Shown in pieces: positions 23,521 through 34,096 of a stretch of DNA of 36,988 nucleotides. The DNA lies in assembly GCA_010672965.1 (NCBI GenBank), contig JAAHFN010000065.1:1-36988 (forward strand). The letters are read 5' to 3'. Under the pieces are notes generated by a model, which was not told where the DNA came from, searched no databases, and saw only the letters and a list, made by a program, of their open reading frames with translations. Origin of the DNA: Oscillatoria sp. SIO1A7 (GTDB lineage Bacteria > Cyanobacteriota > Cyanobacteriia > Cyanobacteriales > Laspinemataceae). Position numbers and translations under genes: made by a program. Position 1 is the first letter of the stretch. Every line of letters begins with the position of its first letter.

Positions 23521-24315
23521 TTAAATCCAACCTCGCAAGTGATAGACGAGCATACCGATATACTCTTTTAAAGCTTGAGTTGTCTTGCGCAGATTGTAAG
23601 AGTCTGGAAGAAGATTTAGCAGGAAACTTTGCCAAGAGCCTTGTGGCTCGGTTAGTTCCTGCTCTGTAACGAGGAAGTCTGTAGGGGCGGGGATGGCGGA
23701 GATGCCTTGGCGCTTAAAGACAAGGAGCGATCGCGGCATATGGAAGGCAGAGGTGACCAATAATACTGGTCCTGCTATGCCGCGTTCTTCTAGGAGCTTG
23801 CGGACATTGGTGGCATTTTGATAGGTGTTGAGAGAATCTGGGTCTTGGACGATTGCCTTTGAAGGCACTCCCATTGCTTGAAGAATTGTGGCCATATCCC
23901 CGGACTCTGGAGGGCCGCCACCCTTCCATTTCACTCTACCGCCAGAGAGAATGACAATTGGTGCCTTGCCTTCGTTATAGAGTTTGGCTGCATAGAGAAC
24001 GCGATCGCCTGCATCGCTGGTTTCCACCCAAGGCCGGGGGGGTATAGCTGGTTTGATTCCGCCCCCTAGAACTACAATGGCCTCTACTTCGGGAACTTGT
24101 GAAGCATGGAGATGCTGCCATTCTAGCGATCGCGTTAAGGCAAAGGTCACCCAACTATTGCTGGATAGCAGCAAAATAAATAGGGCCAAAGAAATCGCCC
24201 CCGCTGCCCATTTCGGCCGCTTCCACAGTAGAACCAGAGCGGCCGCCATCAGCAGGCAAGCCAATCCTAGGGGGTAGATAAACAGCGGTAATAATTTGGA
24301 AAGAAATAAAAACAT
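23521..24315 (-). CDS. YdcF/ElyC-family (DUF218) inner-membrane protein
   Basis: A 264-residue protein with two N-terminal membrane segments (about 5-30 and 35-57: IYPLGLACLLMAAALVLL and AGAISLALFILLLSS), then a DUF218 domain facing the periplasm: IVVLGGGIKP, LYNEGKAPIVILSGG, then DSLNTYQNATN and VLLVTSAFHMPRSLLVFKRQ. E. coli relatives (ElyC, SanA) affect envelope and peptidoglycan integrity; the exact reaction is unknown. The length fits ElyC. The start is at the first ATG with the membrane segment intact. Upstream is a 536-bp spacer shared with the divergent histidine kinase. Confidence 0.9.
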   Translation of the reverse strand: MFLFLSKLLPLFIYPLGLACLLMAAALVLLWKRPKWAAGAISLALFILLLSSNSWVTFALTRSLEWQHLHASQVPEVEAIVVLGGGIKPAIPPRPWVETSDAGDRVLYAAKLYNEGKAPIVILSGGRVKWKGGGPPESGDMATILQAMGVPSKAIVQDPDSLNTYQNATNVRKLLEERGIAGPVLLVTSAFHMPRSLLVFKRQGISAIPAPTDFLVTEQELTEPQGSWQSFLLNLLPDSYNLRKTTQALKEYIGMLVYHLRGWI

Positions 24316-24851
24316 TGCTTGAAAAAGCGCGAGCTTTATAGTCTTAGGAAAATTTTATTATATTATCTAGTTGCATATAAATTACATGATATATTCCAGC
24401 GAGGAAAAAGCTTTTTAGCCCCTAGCAGCCCTAGAGCCTACCGCCACACCCCACACCACCCATAGGGTACGCTCGCGATCGGGATATAACAAATAAGTCG
24501 GCCATCCGATCGAGATTTAACTACTCTCGTAGAGATAAGATAGACTGAATTAGGTAATGACCCCTTTGGGCTGTTACCCCTCCAGGCTGCGACAACAGTT
24601 AGGGACTTGCAAAGATAATGCCTACCGGATTCGATGACTTTATTTCTGCGATCGTCCCTTATGCTTGGTGGCAGAGTCTGGTCCACAATTAAGTTGGCCC
24701 TTATCAGTCAAACGTCCTTAGTTCAAGGCAAAAAAACTAAAGGCAAATTTTTTGCGGGGCTTAGCCCAATCTTGACGTTACTTTTCTCCAAGGATAGAAA
24801 AGTCATCCCATAGATGGGAAAACGCAAGACTCAAGCACAGCGGAGTATCTT
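24316..24851. other. Divergent intergenic spacer upstream of histidine kinase 1
   Basis: A 536-bp stretch with no firm gene. It contains a short heptamer scrap (caccccacaccacc, about 24444), a small hairpin ggtaatgacccctttgggct with gttacc (24553-24578), and an A-rich stretch before the kinase. A 24-codon open frame at 24618-24692 has no ribosome site. It probably carries both promoters. Confidence 0.4.
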
Positions 24852-27800
24852 ATGAAATTAAAAACTCAATTAATTTCCGATTTTTTCAAAATTGCCTTGA
24901 TGGTAGTAGGCTTGGGATTAACTAATGCGATCGCCAACAAAGTCGTTTACAAAAAGATAGATGAGGTATCCCAAAAAACAGCTCCTTCTATTATAGCACT
25001 AGAACGAATTAAAGTTTCGTTATTAAGCATAACGGTTGAAGCTTCCAGCTTTCCTATGATAGCAGAATCTTATTATAACTTAAATATTGTTTTAATTAAA
25101 GACGAGCAACAAAGAAAGGAACAAATAGATGAAAATAAAGAGCAATTGCGCCAGTGGCTATTACGCTACAATACGCTGGCAGATGAAGAAGAGAAGTTAT
25201 TTATGTCAAAGATAAAAATAGGCAAAGACTATTTTTATCAAGTAGTAGATGAGTTCATAGAAGTATCCTTCAAAAATCAAGGCAATATTGGAGCAGGTGA
25301 GGTTATTAATAAAAGAAATGAGCTAGAAAAAATAGGAGAAAAGCTGATTGGATTGGTTGACGAGGCGATCGCGGCAGAAAAAGAGGACTTAAGGCGGGGG
25401 CGCGATCTTGCCAATCAGAGCGCTAACTGGTCTCTAGGTGTTAACATTGCTGCTGTAGCCTTAGTAGTTATCTTAGCAAGCAAAATGGGAGCGAGTTTAG
25501 CAGAAAAAATAGCCAATCCCATAGTAAAGCTGAAGGAAGCAGCCATATCTATAGGGCTGGGCAACTTAGATGCTAAGGTAAACTTCGAGACCAGCAACCA
25601 TGAACTTGGCATTTTAGCAAAAGCTTTTAATCAGATGGTCGATAACTTGAAAGGAACCACTGTATCAAAAAGCTACGTCGATAATATTATTAGCTCTTTA
25701 AGCGAAGCCCTCATCGTCTTGGATCCAGAGAAACAGACGATTAAAGACTTTAATATGGCCGCCTTCTATATGCTCGGATATGAGGAGGAAGAGCTAATCG
25801 GCCAGCCCATCGAGCGTATAATGACTTTAGAGGAAGAAGTCTTAGACTTTTTAGAAGTAGATAGTAATATAACCAATGGCTTATTGGGGAAAAGAGAAAC
25901 TACATTCTTAGCCAAGGACGGCCGTGCCATTGCCGTATCCTTTTCTGCTTCAACAATGAGAGATTCGCGGGGTAAGGTTGCAGGTCTAGTTTGTTTGGCG
26001 CAGGACATTTCCCAGCAGAAAAAAGCTATAGAGGCGCTGCGCAGACAGGCTCTAATGTTTGAGACTATTTATGATGGAGCAATAGTTACTGACTTGCAGG
26101 GGAGCGTCATAGACTGGAACCAAGCAGCACAAAGAATTTTCGGTTATACAAAAGAAGAGATACTCGGCAAAACGACAGCCATTTTATACCAGCCGGAGTC
26201 AGCAGCAGAGCTGACGGCGCAGATGCTAGAAGGCGTCAAGAAAGATGGGCGATGGGCTGGGGAGATTAACTTCATCCGCAAAGATGGAAGCAAGGGAATC
26301 TGCGAAACGGTAACGGTGCCCTTGCGGGATGAAGAAGGTCGAGTGGTGGCAACGATTGGGATCAACCGCGACCTGACGGAGCGGGAGGAAGCAGAAGAGA
26401 ACTTGCGGCAAAAAAATGCGGAAATGCAAGCTATTTTTGAAGCATTTCCCGATATCTTTTTTCGGATGGACTCGAATGGCATAATTTTGGATTACAAGAC
26501 GCGAGATACGGGGAACTTATATCCAAGACCGGATATGTTCCCGGGCAGACGAATTCAAGAATTGCTGCCGCCAAGAGTAGCGCACCAGTTTGACCGAGCG
26601 AGCATAGAGGCGCGAGAGACGAATGAATTGATGAGTATAGAGTATTCGCTGCCGATGCTGAATGAAGAAGAACATTATGAAGCGCGGATAGTGCAGTTCC
26701 AAGAAGACGAGACGATCGCGATAGTGCGGGACATCAGCGATCGCGTAGCGGCGGAGGAAGGGCTGCGACTTGCCCATGCCGAGTTAGAAAAACGGGTTGA
26801 GGAGCGAACCGCCGAGCTGAGTCATACTAACGAGCTACTGGTAGAAGAGGTTGCCGAGCGGATGGCGGCGGAGGAGAAATTCAAAAAAATCGCTCAAGAA
26901 GAAGTGCTGCTAAATCAATTGGCCAACCAAATCCGCAACTCCCTGGATCTCGATACTATCTTGGCAACTACTGTGGAATCTATCGGCCGTTTATTGCAGC
27001 TCGATCGCTGTTGCTTTATTTGGTATCACTCCCATAAATTACCGCCAACTTGGGAGGTAGTCAAAGAAGCAAAAGTGGATGCGGTGCCGAGTCTATTGGG
27101 AGAATATCCAGATAAAGCTGGCTCGGCTTTAAGTGCCCGGTTGTTGCAGAGGACAATAGTTCAATTAGATGAAAGTGGTGTTGCTGCTCCAGAACAGCGA
27201 GAACTCTCGGAAACTTGGGGCTATAGCGCGGCGATAGTTTTGCCAATTCCAACCCAGAGCGACGATATGGGAGTGATGGCAGGGGGACATTGCAGCTCGT
27301 CTCGGACTTGGAGCGATTCTGAAGTGGCGCTTATGAAGGGAATTGCAGACCAACTGGCGATCGCGATCGACCAAGCTGCTCTCTATACCCAAGCGACTAG
27401 CTCTGCCAAACTGGCGCAAGAGAAAGCCGATCAGTTGCAGCAAACTTTACACCAACTGCAGCAAACCCAAACTCAGTTGATTCAGTCAGAAAAAATGTCT
27501 AGTCTCGGCAATATGGTTGCTGGGGTTGCCCATGAAATCAATAATCCCGTCAGCTTCATTTACGGCAATCTTTCTTTTGCCAAAGACTATATTAACGAGT
27601 TGGTAGAGCTAGTGCAGCTATACCAGGAATTCTATCCAGAACCCGCCAGCGAACTTGAAGATAAAATAGAAGAATGCGAACTGGATTTCTTGCTCGAAGA
27701 TTTGCCTAAAGTCTTGTCTTCTATGCAGATGGGCGCAGACCGAATTCGCGCTATTGTCCTGAGCTTGCGCAACTTCTCCCGTCTCGATGAAGCAGATGGC

Positions 27801-28664
27801 AAAGCAGTGGACCTTCACGAAGGTCTGGATAACACTCTGGTAATTTTGCAGCACCGGCTCCGTAGCGGCGATTCAGAGATTCAGATGATTAAAGAGTATG
27901 GCAATCTGCCTCCAGTAGAATGCTTTGCTGGCAGTCTCAATCAGGTGTTTATCAATATTATTGGTAATGCTATCGATGTCTTGTCGGAAGGTAATGGGGC
28001 AATGGCGAATGGGGCAATGGCGAATGGGGCAATGGCGAATGGGGCAATGGCGAATGGGGCAAATGGGGCAAATGGGGCAAATGGGGCGAATGGGGCAAAT
28101 GGGGCAATGGCGAATGGGGCAATGGCGAATGGGGCAATGGCAAATGGGGCAATGGCAAATGGGGCAATGGCGAATGGGCGACAACTGTCGGCGACGGCTG
28201 TCGGGACAAGGGGCTCCGAGCAGGAAAACTCCGATCGCAGGAGTTGGGGAGCTGGGGGATTTGAAGATAAAAATGCCCTATACTCTATGCCCAATGCGCT
28301 ATGCTCAATACCCAATTGCCAATTCCCCATTCCCAAAGAGCAGGTATGGCGCCCAACTATTCGCATTTGCACCGAGGCGATCGCAAACGATAGAGTGGTT
28401 ATCCGAATTGCCGATAATGGGCGGGGGATGACACAGGAGGTACGCCAACAAATCTTTGACCCGTTCTTTACTACCAAACCAGTAGGGTCTGGTACGGGTT
28501 TGGGGTTATCGATTAGCTATCAGATTGTGGTAGATAAACACCACGGTAGCTTGGACTGCATTTCGGCACCGGGAGAGGGTACGGAGTTTATTATCGAGCT
28601 TCCGGTAAAATTCCAGTCTCGGGAAAAAGAGGGAGCTGCAAAAGGGGCGATCGCTCATCTCTAG
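24852..28664 (+). CDS. Multi-PAS/GAF sensor histidine kinase 1
   Basis: A 1270-residue membrane sensor kinase. Membrane segment ~10-30, helical extracytoplasmic sensor ~31-190, membrane segment ~192-215, HAMP ~215-272, PAS 1 ~280-390, PAS 2 ~400-515, PAS 3 ~520-640, coiled coil EKRVEERTAELSH, GAF ~685-845, HisKA with phospho-accepting H894 in [11 protein letters not shown], then HATPase with N box [11 protein letters not shown]1 IADNGRGM, F box DPFFTTKPVGSG and G2 GTGLGLSIS. Between the N box and the next strand (about 1048-1166) lies an extra low-complexity insert of GAMAN and GAN repeats plus AT-poor repeat-like sequence. No receiver domain is present; the partner regulator is not in the window. 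A paralogue follows 259 bp downstream. Confidence 0.93.
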   Translation: MKLKTQLISDFFKIALMVVGLGLTNAIANKVVYKKIDEVSQKTAPSIIALERIKVSLLSITVEASSFPMIAESYYNLNIVLIKDEQQRKEQIDENKEQLRQWLLRYNTLADEEEKLFMSKIKIGKDYFYQVVDEFIEVSFKNQGNIGAGEVINKRNELEKIGEKLIGLVDEAIAAEKEDLRRGRDLANQSANWSLGVNIAAVALVVILASKMGASLAEKIANPIVKLKEAAISIGLGNLDAKVNFETSNHELGILAKAFNQMVDNLKGTTVSKSYVDNIISSLSEALIVLDPEKQTIKDFNMAAFYMLGYEEEELIGQPIERIMTLEEEVLDFLEVDSNITNGLLGKRETTFLAKDGRAIAVSFSASTMRDSRGKVAGLVCLAQDISQQKKAIEALRRQALMFETIYDGAIVTDLQGSVIDWNQAAQRIFGYTKEEILGKTTAILYQPESAAELTAQMLEGVKKDGRWAGEINFIRKDGSKGICETVTVPLRDEEGRVVATIGINRDLTEREEAEENLRQKNAEMQAIFEAFPDIFFRMDSNGIILDYKTRDTGNLYPRPDMFPGRRIQELLPPRVAHQFDRASIEARETNELMSIEYSLPMLNEEEHYEARIVQFQEDETIAIVRDISDRVAAEEGLRLAHAELEKRVEERTAELSHTNELLVEEVAERMAAEEKFKKIAQEEVLLNQLANQIRNSLDLDTILATTVESIGRLLQLDRCCFIWYHSHKLPPTWEVVKEAKVDAVPSLLGEYPDKAGSALSARLLQRTIVQLDESGVAAPEQRELSETWGYSAAIVLPIPTQSDDMGVMAGGHCSSSRTWSDSEVALMKGIADQLAIAIDQAALYTQATSSAKLAQEKADQLQQTLHQLQQTQTQLIQSEKMSSLGNMVAGVAHEINNPVSFIYGNLSFAKDYINELVELVQLYQEFYPEPASELEDKIEECELDFLLEDLPKVLSSMQMGADRIRAIVLSLRNFSRLDEADGKAVDLHEGLDNTLVILQHRLRSGDSEIQMIKEYGNLPPVECFAGSLNQVFINIIGNAIDVLSEGNGAMANGAMANGAMANGAMANGANGANGANGANGANGAMANGAMANGAMANGAMANGAMANGRQLSATAVGTRGSEQENSDRRSWGAGGFEDKNALYSMPNALCSIPNCQFPIPKEQVWRPTIRICTEAIANDRVVIRIADNGRGMTQEVRQQIFDPFFTTKPVGSGTGLGLSISYQIVVDKHHGSLDCISAPGEGTEFIIELPVKFQSREKEGAAKGAIAHL
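27995..28182 (+). repeat. In-frame minisatellite (15-bp and 9-bp units) inside kinase 1
   Basis: Units ggggcaatggcgaat (15 bp, Gly-Ala-Met-Ala-Asn) and ggggcaaat (9 bp, Gly-Ala-Asn). Both are multiples of three, so copy-number change keeps the frame. Downstream to ~28341 follow words such as cccaattgccaattccccat, identical in style to the spacer at 10885-10960. Confidence 0.93.
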
Positions 28665-28701
28665 GAGGCAGTACCGTGGCAGTACCGCAACCCAATCATA
28701 G

Positions 28702-28730
28702 GAAACCCCTTCAGGGTGCTGGGTTTTCTA
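28702..28730 (+). terminator. Possible rho-independent terminator after kinase 1
   Basis: Stem gaaaccc/gggttttc with a 12-base loop, followed by a mixed T-rich stretch (ctatttg). It lies ~40 bases after the kinase 1 stop. The stem is short, so termination may be partial. Confidence 0.4.
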
Positions 28731-28923
28731 TTTGTAGCGATTTTTTGGCAAATGATACAAGCAATAAGTTCCTAGAGATTCTAGAGATAGAACTATGGTA
28801 GGGACTTGCTGGCAAAAGATCGCTAACTATAATCTTGGCTCTAGCAAAACAATGCTATACCTATATTATGGTTAGCCTGTTCGCGCTTGATAATAAATCA
28901 CTCAAGGCATCCTGGAGAATTGT

Positions 28924-31900
28924 ATGAGACTCAGGGCTAAATTTATTGCAGTTTTTTTTGGCGTAGGCTCTCTGGTATCGGTTTTAGGCGCGATGAACCT
29001 TTTAGCCGAAACCGGGATTTATAGAAAATTTGAAATTATTTGCCGGGATAGAGCGCCGACCCTGGTTGTGTTGGGTCAAATTAAGGCTGCTGCTTTAGCC
29101 CTGAGCGGCAAGGTATATAGCTATGGGTTGCTCTCGTCAGAACTGCAGCCCGATGCCAGCAATAACAATGTTAAAGCAATCCAGCATATCGGGCAAGAAT
29201 TTCTTGAGGAGCGCGAAAATATAGAGGCTAGTTTGGCTGAGTTAAAAACTCTGGCTTATGCCAGCAAGAGGGAAAGGTTAGTTATAGAAATTGAAGAGAA
29301 GCTTGGTAAAATCGCTATCATCGGCAGAGAAGCGATCGCCCTGAAATCAAGGGGGGCGAAGGAACGGGAAATGCTCGGTCAGCTCCGGGCGCTCGAAGAG
29401 GTCAAAGGAAATTTAGTTGCGGTCCTAGACGAGGCGATCGCTTTAGAGCTAAAATCGATTGAGATAGAGAATCACGAAATCCAGAGAAGTTTGGCTCGTT
29501 ATATCGCGACGAACTTAGTTTCTGTCACGGGAGTTGTTTTATTAGCCAGCAGCCTGGGTTATATCTTAGCCCAGCAAATCGCCAAGCCGATTATCGAACT
29601 GCAAAAAGCAGCGGCTCGAATAGGGGAGAGAGAATGGGATAGAAAAGTAAAGATAGAGACTGGAGATGAAATTGAAGACCTAGCCCGAGCCTTTAATAAA
29701 ATGGTTGACCAGTTAAAATCTACTACGATTTCTAAATCGTACTCGGATAAAATTATTAGGTCTCTCAATGACGCTCTCATAGTCCTGGCTCCCGATGCTA
29801 CAATTCAAGATTTTAACCTCGCCACATCGCTGATGTTAGATTACCAAGAAGAGGAGCTGCTCGGGCAATCTATTAAAGTCTTGATAAAGCACCAAAATGT
29901 TTTAGATTACTTGAATTTGGATGATTCTCAAGAAAGTAGCTTTTTGGGGACTAAAGAAACTGCGCTTTTAACGAAAAATGGGCGAGAAATACCCGTATCT
30001 TTTTCCGCTTCAGTGATGCGAGATGGCAGGGGCAAAGTTCACGGTTTAGTCTGTTTGGCGCAGGACATATCGGATCGAAAACAAGCAATGGAAGCCCTGC
30101 GCAAACAAGCGCTAATGTTTAAAACTATTTATGACGGCATTATCGTCACCGATTTGGAAGGGCATATAATTGATTGGAATCCAGCTTCGGAAAGAATTTT
30201 TGGTTATGCTAAGAAAGAAGTGTTGGGGAAAACTCCCGAAATGCTGTACCGACCCGATCGCGCCGCTTATATAACTTCGCAAATTATTGAGGGGGTGAGG
30301 CGCAATGGACAGTGGGTAGGCGAGATTCGCTTCCTGCGCAAAGATGGCACTAAGGGAGTCTGCGAAACGGTGACCGTAATGCTGCGAGATGAAAAAGGCT
30401 TTCCTTCGGGCACTATCGGAGTAAATAGGGATATAACCGATCGCAAGCTAGCAGAAGAAGCATTGTATGCAGCTCATGCTGAATTGGAAAAACGGGTTGA
30501 TGAAAGAACCGCAGAACTGCTCGGGACTAATGATATTTTAATAGAAGAAATTCGCGATCGCGTGGCTGCAGAAAAGGCGCTGCGTCGATCTGAAACCCAA
30601 TTTAGAAGGCTCGCTCAAGAAGAAGTTTTGCTCAATCAGCTCGCGAACCAAATCCGCAATTCCTTAGATTTGAATACTATTTTGGAAACGGCAGTCCATC
30701 AAATTCGCAGTTTGTTGCATATAGATAGATGCCTCTTTATTTGGTATCGAGAGCAAGGCGAGCGACATATCCAAGAGGTAGTTTCCGAAGCAAAAGGAAT
30801 AACTTTAACTAGCTTGTTGGGTCGCTATATAGTTTCTCGCAAAAATCTGCTCGCACCATTACTGCTAGGGCAGGATATTATTCGGATTGACGATCTGAAT
30901 TATGCTTCTATTTCTCCCCAAGAGATTTCTCCCCAAGAGATTTCTGAGAAAGAAACCATGCGGGAGCTGCACCGACGTTGGGGATATACAGCTATTTTAG
31001 CCCTGCCTATTCGCACCGGAGAAGCAGAAATAGGGGTGGTCAGTTGTGGCCATTGCAGCGGAGCCAGACCTTGGAGCGACGAGGAAGTAGGCATGATTAG
31101 AGCGATCGCAGACCAAGTGGCTATTGCTATTTCCCAAGCTTCTCTCTACGCCCAAGCCCAAATCGCCGCCCGAGAAGCCCAGGAAAGAGCCGAGCAGCTC
31201 AAACAAACCTTATCTCAGTTGCAACATACCCAAGCCCAACTGCTCCATAGTGAAAAAATGTCTAGCATTGGCCAGTTGGTTGCCGGAGTCGCCCATGAAA
31301 TAAACAATCCCGTTAGCTTCATATATGGCAATCTCCCCCATGCCAAAGTTTATATGGAAGATTTGCTAACTTTGGTGCAGCTATACAGGGAATGCTATCC
31401 CGAACCAGAGAGCGAAATCCAAGCAGAAATCGAAGCTTGCGAGTTAGATTTTCTGATTAAGGATTTGCCCAAAGTTTTATCCTCTATAGAGATGGGAGCC
31501 GATCGCATCCGTTCCATTGTCTTGGCTTTACGCAACTTCTCTCGGCTACAGGAAGCCGATCGCAAGCCAGCCGACCTCCACGAAGGACTGGATAATACTT
31601 TGCTGATTTTAAAACATCGGCTCAATTCATCATCTGACTCCGATTCCCAGCAATCAGATGCCGGCGTTGCTATTAAGACTATTAAAGAATATGGCGCTCT
31701 ACCTAAAGTCGAATGCTATCCCGGCCAGCTCAACCAAGTATTTATGAATATCATCGGCAATGCGATCGATGTTTTGTCAGGGAATGAGGAATTGGTCATG
31801 GGGAATGGGGAATTGGTCATGGGGAATCGGGCATCGGGGAATCGGGCATCGGGCGCTCAATCCAAAAGTCAAAAGTCAAAAGTCAAAAGTCAAAACTCAA

Positions 31901-32280
31901 AACTCAAAACTCAAAAGTCAAAAGTCAAAAGTCAAAAGTCAAAACTCTCTCCAATGCCCAATTCCCCATTCCCAACCATTCGCATTAGCACTGAGATGGT
32001 AGGGGACGGGATGGTAGCTATTAGAATTGCTGACAATGGACCGGGAATAGATGAAGAGGTCCGCAAGCAGATTTTTGACCCCTTCTTTACAACTAAAGCC
32101 GTGGGGTCGGGGACGGGTCTGGGGTTGTCGATTAGTTATCAGATTGTGGTGGAAAAACACTGCGGAAGCTTGCGTTGCGTTTCTGCGCCGGGACAGGGAG
32201 CAGAATTTATTATCGAGCTGCCGGTGCGGCTTCCCTCTCGGCAATTAGGGCAAACTGGGAAACGAGCGATCGCCAGCTAA
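28924..32280 (+). CDS. Multi-PAS/GAF sensor histidine kinase 2 (paralogue of kinase 1)
   Basis: An 1118-residue paralogue with the same architecture: membrane segments near 10-28 and ~195-217, HAMP ~217-272, PAS 1 ~277-390, PAS 2 ~398-510, coiled coil [16 protein letters not shown] ~570-740, HisKA with H791 in [12 protein letters not shown] box [11 protein letters not shown]1 IADNGPGI, F box [12 protein letters not shown] and G2 GTGLGLSIS. It lacks the third PAS of kinase 1. An insert of ~65 residues (about 953-1017; [11 protein letters not shown], then QKSKVKSQ units) follows the N box at the same site as in kinase 1, but is made from different repeats. The GAF domain also has SPQEI duplicated. 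Tandem paralogues suggest local duplication; signals sensed are unknown. Confidence 0.93.
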   Translation: MRLRAKFIAVFFGVGSLVSVLGAMNLLAETGIYRKFEIICRDRAPTLVVLGQIKAAALALSGKVYSYGLLSSELQPDASNNNVKAIQHIGQEFLEERENIEASLAELKTLAYASKRERLVIEIEEKLGKIAIIGREAIALKSRGAKEREMLGQLRALEEVKGNLVAVLDEAIALELKSIEIENHEIQRSLARYIATNLVSVTGVVLLASSLGYILAQQIAKPIIELQKAAARIGEREWDRKVKIETGDEIEDLARAFNKMVDQLKSTTISKSYSDKIIRSLNDALIVLAPDATIQDFNLATSLMLDYQEEELLGQSIKVLIKHQNVLDYLNLDDSQESSFLGTKETALLTKNGREIPVSFSASVMRDGRGKVHGLVCLAQDISDRKQAMEALRKQALMFKTIYDGIIVTDLEGHIIDWNPASERIFGYAKKEVLGKTPEMLYRPDRAAYITSQIIEGVRRNGQWVGEIRFLRKDGTKGVCETVTVMLRDEKGFPSGTIGVNRDITDRKLAEEALYAAHAELEKRVDERTAELLGTNDILIEEIRDRVAAEKALRRSETQFRRLAQEEVLLNQLANQIRNSLDLNTILETAVHQIRSLLHIDRCLFIWYREQGERHIQEVVSEAKGITLTSLLGRYIVSRKNLLAPLLLGQDIIRIDDLNYASISPQEISPQEISEKETMRELHRRWGYTAILALPIRTGEAEIGVVSCGHCSGARPWSDEEVGMIRAIADQVAIAISQASLYAQAQIAAREAQERAEQLKQTLSQLQHTQAQLLHSEKMSSIGQLVAGVAHEINNPVSFIYGNLPHAKVYMEDLLTLVQLYRECYPEPESEIQAEIEACELDFLIKDLPKVLSSIEMGADRIRSIVLALRNFSRLQEADRKPADLHEGLDNTLLILKHRLNSSSDSDSQQSDAGVAIKTIKEYGALPKVECYPGQLNQVFMNIIGNAIDVLSGNEELVMGNGELVMGNRASGNRASGAQSKSQKSKVKSQNSKLKTQKSKVKSQKSKLSPMPNSPFPTIRISTEMVGDGMVAIRIADNGPGIDEEVRKQIFDPFFTTKAVGSGTGLGLSISYQIVVEKHCGSLRCVSAPGQGAEFIIELPVRLPSRQLGQTGKRAIAS
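31781..31973 (+). repeat. In-frame intergenic-type repeats inside kinase 2
   Basis: Units gggaatggggaattggtcat, then ggggaatcgggcatc, then aaaagtcaaaagtcaaaact arrays. The last type is otherwise seen in spacers (2301, 12360 and 35777). Encodes Gly/Asn- and Lys/Ser/Gln-rich sequence. Confidence 0.9.
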
Positions 32281-32636
32281 GATAGCAGTCAGCTTTCAGC
32301 GGTCAGCTTTTAGCGGTCAGCGGTCAGCTTTGAGCTTTCAGCACAAGCATTGCCGGAGCGTAGGGCTTTTCGGCCGGGATATGCCGTCAGCTCCGTCAGC
32401 TAAGAGCGGAGCATTTCAATTTTGTAGGAGCGGTCAGCTTTTAGCGGTCAGCGGTCAGCGGTCAGCTTTGAGCTTTCAGCACAAGCATTGCCGGAGCGTA
32501 GGGCTTTTCGGCCGGGATATGCCGTCAGCTCCGTCAGCGGTCAGCGGTCAGCTTTGAGCTTTCAGCACAAGCATTGCCAAATGCCAATAGCTTGTATTGG
32601 CATGACTTCTACTGAAAGCTGAAAGCTATAGGACTT
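32281..32636. repeat. Array of gcggtcagcttt units with three long composite copies
   Basis: The composite unit gctttgagctttcagcacaa, then gcattgccggagcgtagggc and ttttcggccgggatatgccg occurs at about 32326-32390 and 32463-32530, with a shortened copy at about 32548-32580. These are joined by gcggtcagcggtcag strings. No gene is seen. Confidence 0.85.
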
Positions 32637-32787
32637 ATATCATGTCGGTTTGAATGCCCCAAAAAAGTCAAACTCTGCGTAGGACGGGCGTCCGAAAAGT
32701 CCGCTTGGGCTGGTATGGACTTTTCGCTGGTCCCGTCCTACGGGATATTACAAATTTTTTTTGTGGGTATTTAACCAGACATGATAT
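32637..32787. repeat. Family-1 element
   Basis: Ends atatcatgtcggtttgaatg and ttaaccagacatgatat. The core arm cgtaggacgggcgtccgaaa pairs with gtcccgtcctacggg. A further block of gctgaaagctcttagctgac repeats (about 32870-32943) separates it from leuB. Confidence 0.85.
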
Positions 32788-33004
32788 TACGCAGATTTTG
32801 AAATAAAACCCCAAATGTAGGGGCGATTTCGCGCGATCGCCCCTACACATATAGAGGTAATGCGTAAGTCCTGAGCTGAAAGCTCTTAGCTGACTGCTGA
32901 AGGCTGAGGGCTGAAAGCTGAAAGCTCTTAGCTGACTGCTATAATCTGCTAAAATTTTGGCCTGCGCCCATCCAATCTTTTATCTAAAATCCAAAATTAT
33001 CAAT

Positions 33005-34096
33005 ATGACCAAGCACTACCGGATTACCCTATTACCTGGGGATGGCATCGGTTCTGAGATTATAGCGATCGCGGTAGATGTCCTCAAAACAATAGCCAAA
33101 CAGCTAGATATAGAATTTATTTTTCAAGAAGCCCTAATCGGCGGCTCTGCCATTGACGCTACTGGGGAGCCCCTACCCGCCGAGACCCTAGAGCAATGTC
33201 GCCATAGCGATGCCGTATTGCTAGCGGCGATCGGCGGCTATAAATGGGACGATTTGCCCAACGCGATGCGGCCAGAAGCAGGGTTATTGGGAATTCGCGC
33301 CGGTATGGGTTTGTTTGCCAATCTCAGACCCGCTACTATCTTGCCCCAACTGGTAGATGCTTCTAGTCTCAAGCGAGAAATCGTCGAGGGCGTCGATATT
33401 ATGGTGGTGCGAGAACTCACCGGCGGCGTTTATTTTGGCAAGCCCAAAGGTATTTTTGAGACGGAACCCGGGGAAAAGCGGGGCGTGAATACGATGGCTT
33501 ATACGGAATCTGAAGTCGAGCGGATTGGGCGCGTCGGCTTTGAGACAGCTCGCAAGCGCGGGGGCAAGCTTTGCTCGGTGGATAAGTCGAATGTTCTAGA
33601 TGTTTCGCAATTGTGGCGCGATCGCATCATTAAATTAGCACCCGAATATCCCGATGTAGAATTATCCCATCTCTACGTCGATAACGCAGCCATGCAGCTC
33701 CTCCGCTGGCCCAAACAGTTCGATACCATCGTCACTGGCAACCTATTTGGCGATATTCTTTCCGATGCTGCTGCCATGCTCACTGGCAGTATTGGCATGC
33801 TGCCGTCCGCCTGCTTGGGCACATCGGGTCCAGGGCTTTTTGAACCCGTCCACGGCTCTGCCCCCGATATCGCCGGACAAGATAAAGCCAATCCCCTGGC
33901 TCAAGTCCTGAGCGCTGCTATGATGCTGCGCTACGGCTTAGACGAGCCCGCCGCCGCAGACCGCATCGAACAAGCGGTGCAACAGGTCCTCGATGCTGGC
34001 TACCGCACCGGAGATATTATGTCCGAAGGTATGAAATTGGTTGGCTGTCGAGAAATGGGCGATGCTTTAATCGAACGGTTGGAAAGTTCTAAATAG
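33005..34096 (+). CDS. leuB: 3-isopropylmalate dehydrogenase
   Basis: A 363-residue NAD-dependent enzyme of leucine synthesis that oxidises and decarboxylates 3-isopropylmalate. Motifs in order: [11 protein letters not shown] (5' end), [70 protein letters not shown] and the cofactor loop [18 protein letters not shown]. Complete length. I take ATG 33005 ([12 protein letters not shown]) rather than the upstream in-frame codon at 32957, because the family begins there. Single-gene unit; the next gene follows a 300-bp repeat spacer. Confidence 0.97.
   Translation: MTKHYRITLLPGDGIGSEIIAIAVDVLKTIAKQLDIEFIFQEALIGGSAIDATGEPLPAETLEQCRHSDAVLLAAIGGYKWDDLPNAMRPEAGLLGIRAGMGLFANLRPATILPQLVDASSLKREIVEGVDIMVVRELTGGVYFGKPKGIFETEPGEKRGVNTMAYTESEVERIGRVGFETARKRGGKLCSVDKSNVLDVSQLWRDRIIKLAPEYPDVELSHLYVDNAAMQLLRWPKQFDTIVTGNLFGDILSDAAAMLTGSIGMLPSACLGTSGPGLFEPVHGSAPDIAGQDKANPLAQVLSAAMMLRYGLDEPAAADRIEQAVQQVLDAGYRTGDIMSEGMKLVGCREMGDALIERLESSK

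Noticed and set aside
24618-24692. 24-codon frame MPTGFDDFISAIVPYAWW... before kinase 1
   Set aside because: No ribosome site, far from the kinase start and no evidence of conservation. Leader peptide status is unsupported.
24540-24700. Riboswitch or structured RNA before kinase 1
   Set aside because: A small hairpin is visible, but none of the conserved cores of riboswitches I know could be matched.
27941-28477. 178-residue minus-strand frame rich in PFAIA units
   Set aside because: Antisense reading of the GAMAN minisatellite in kinase 1.
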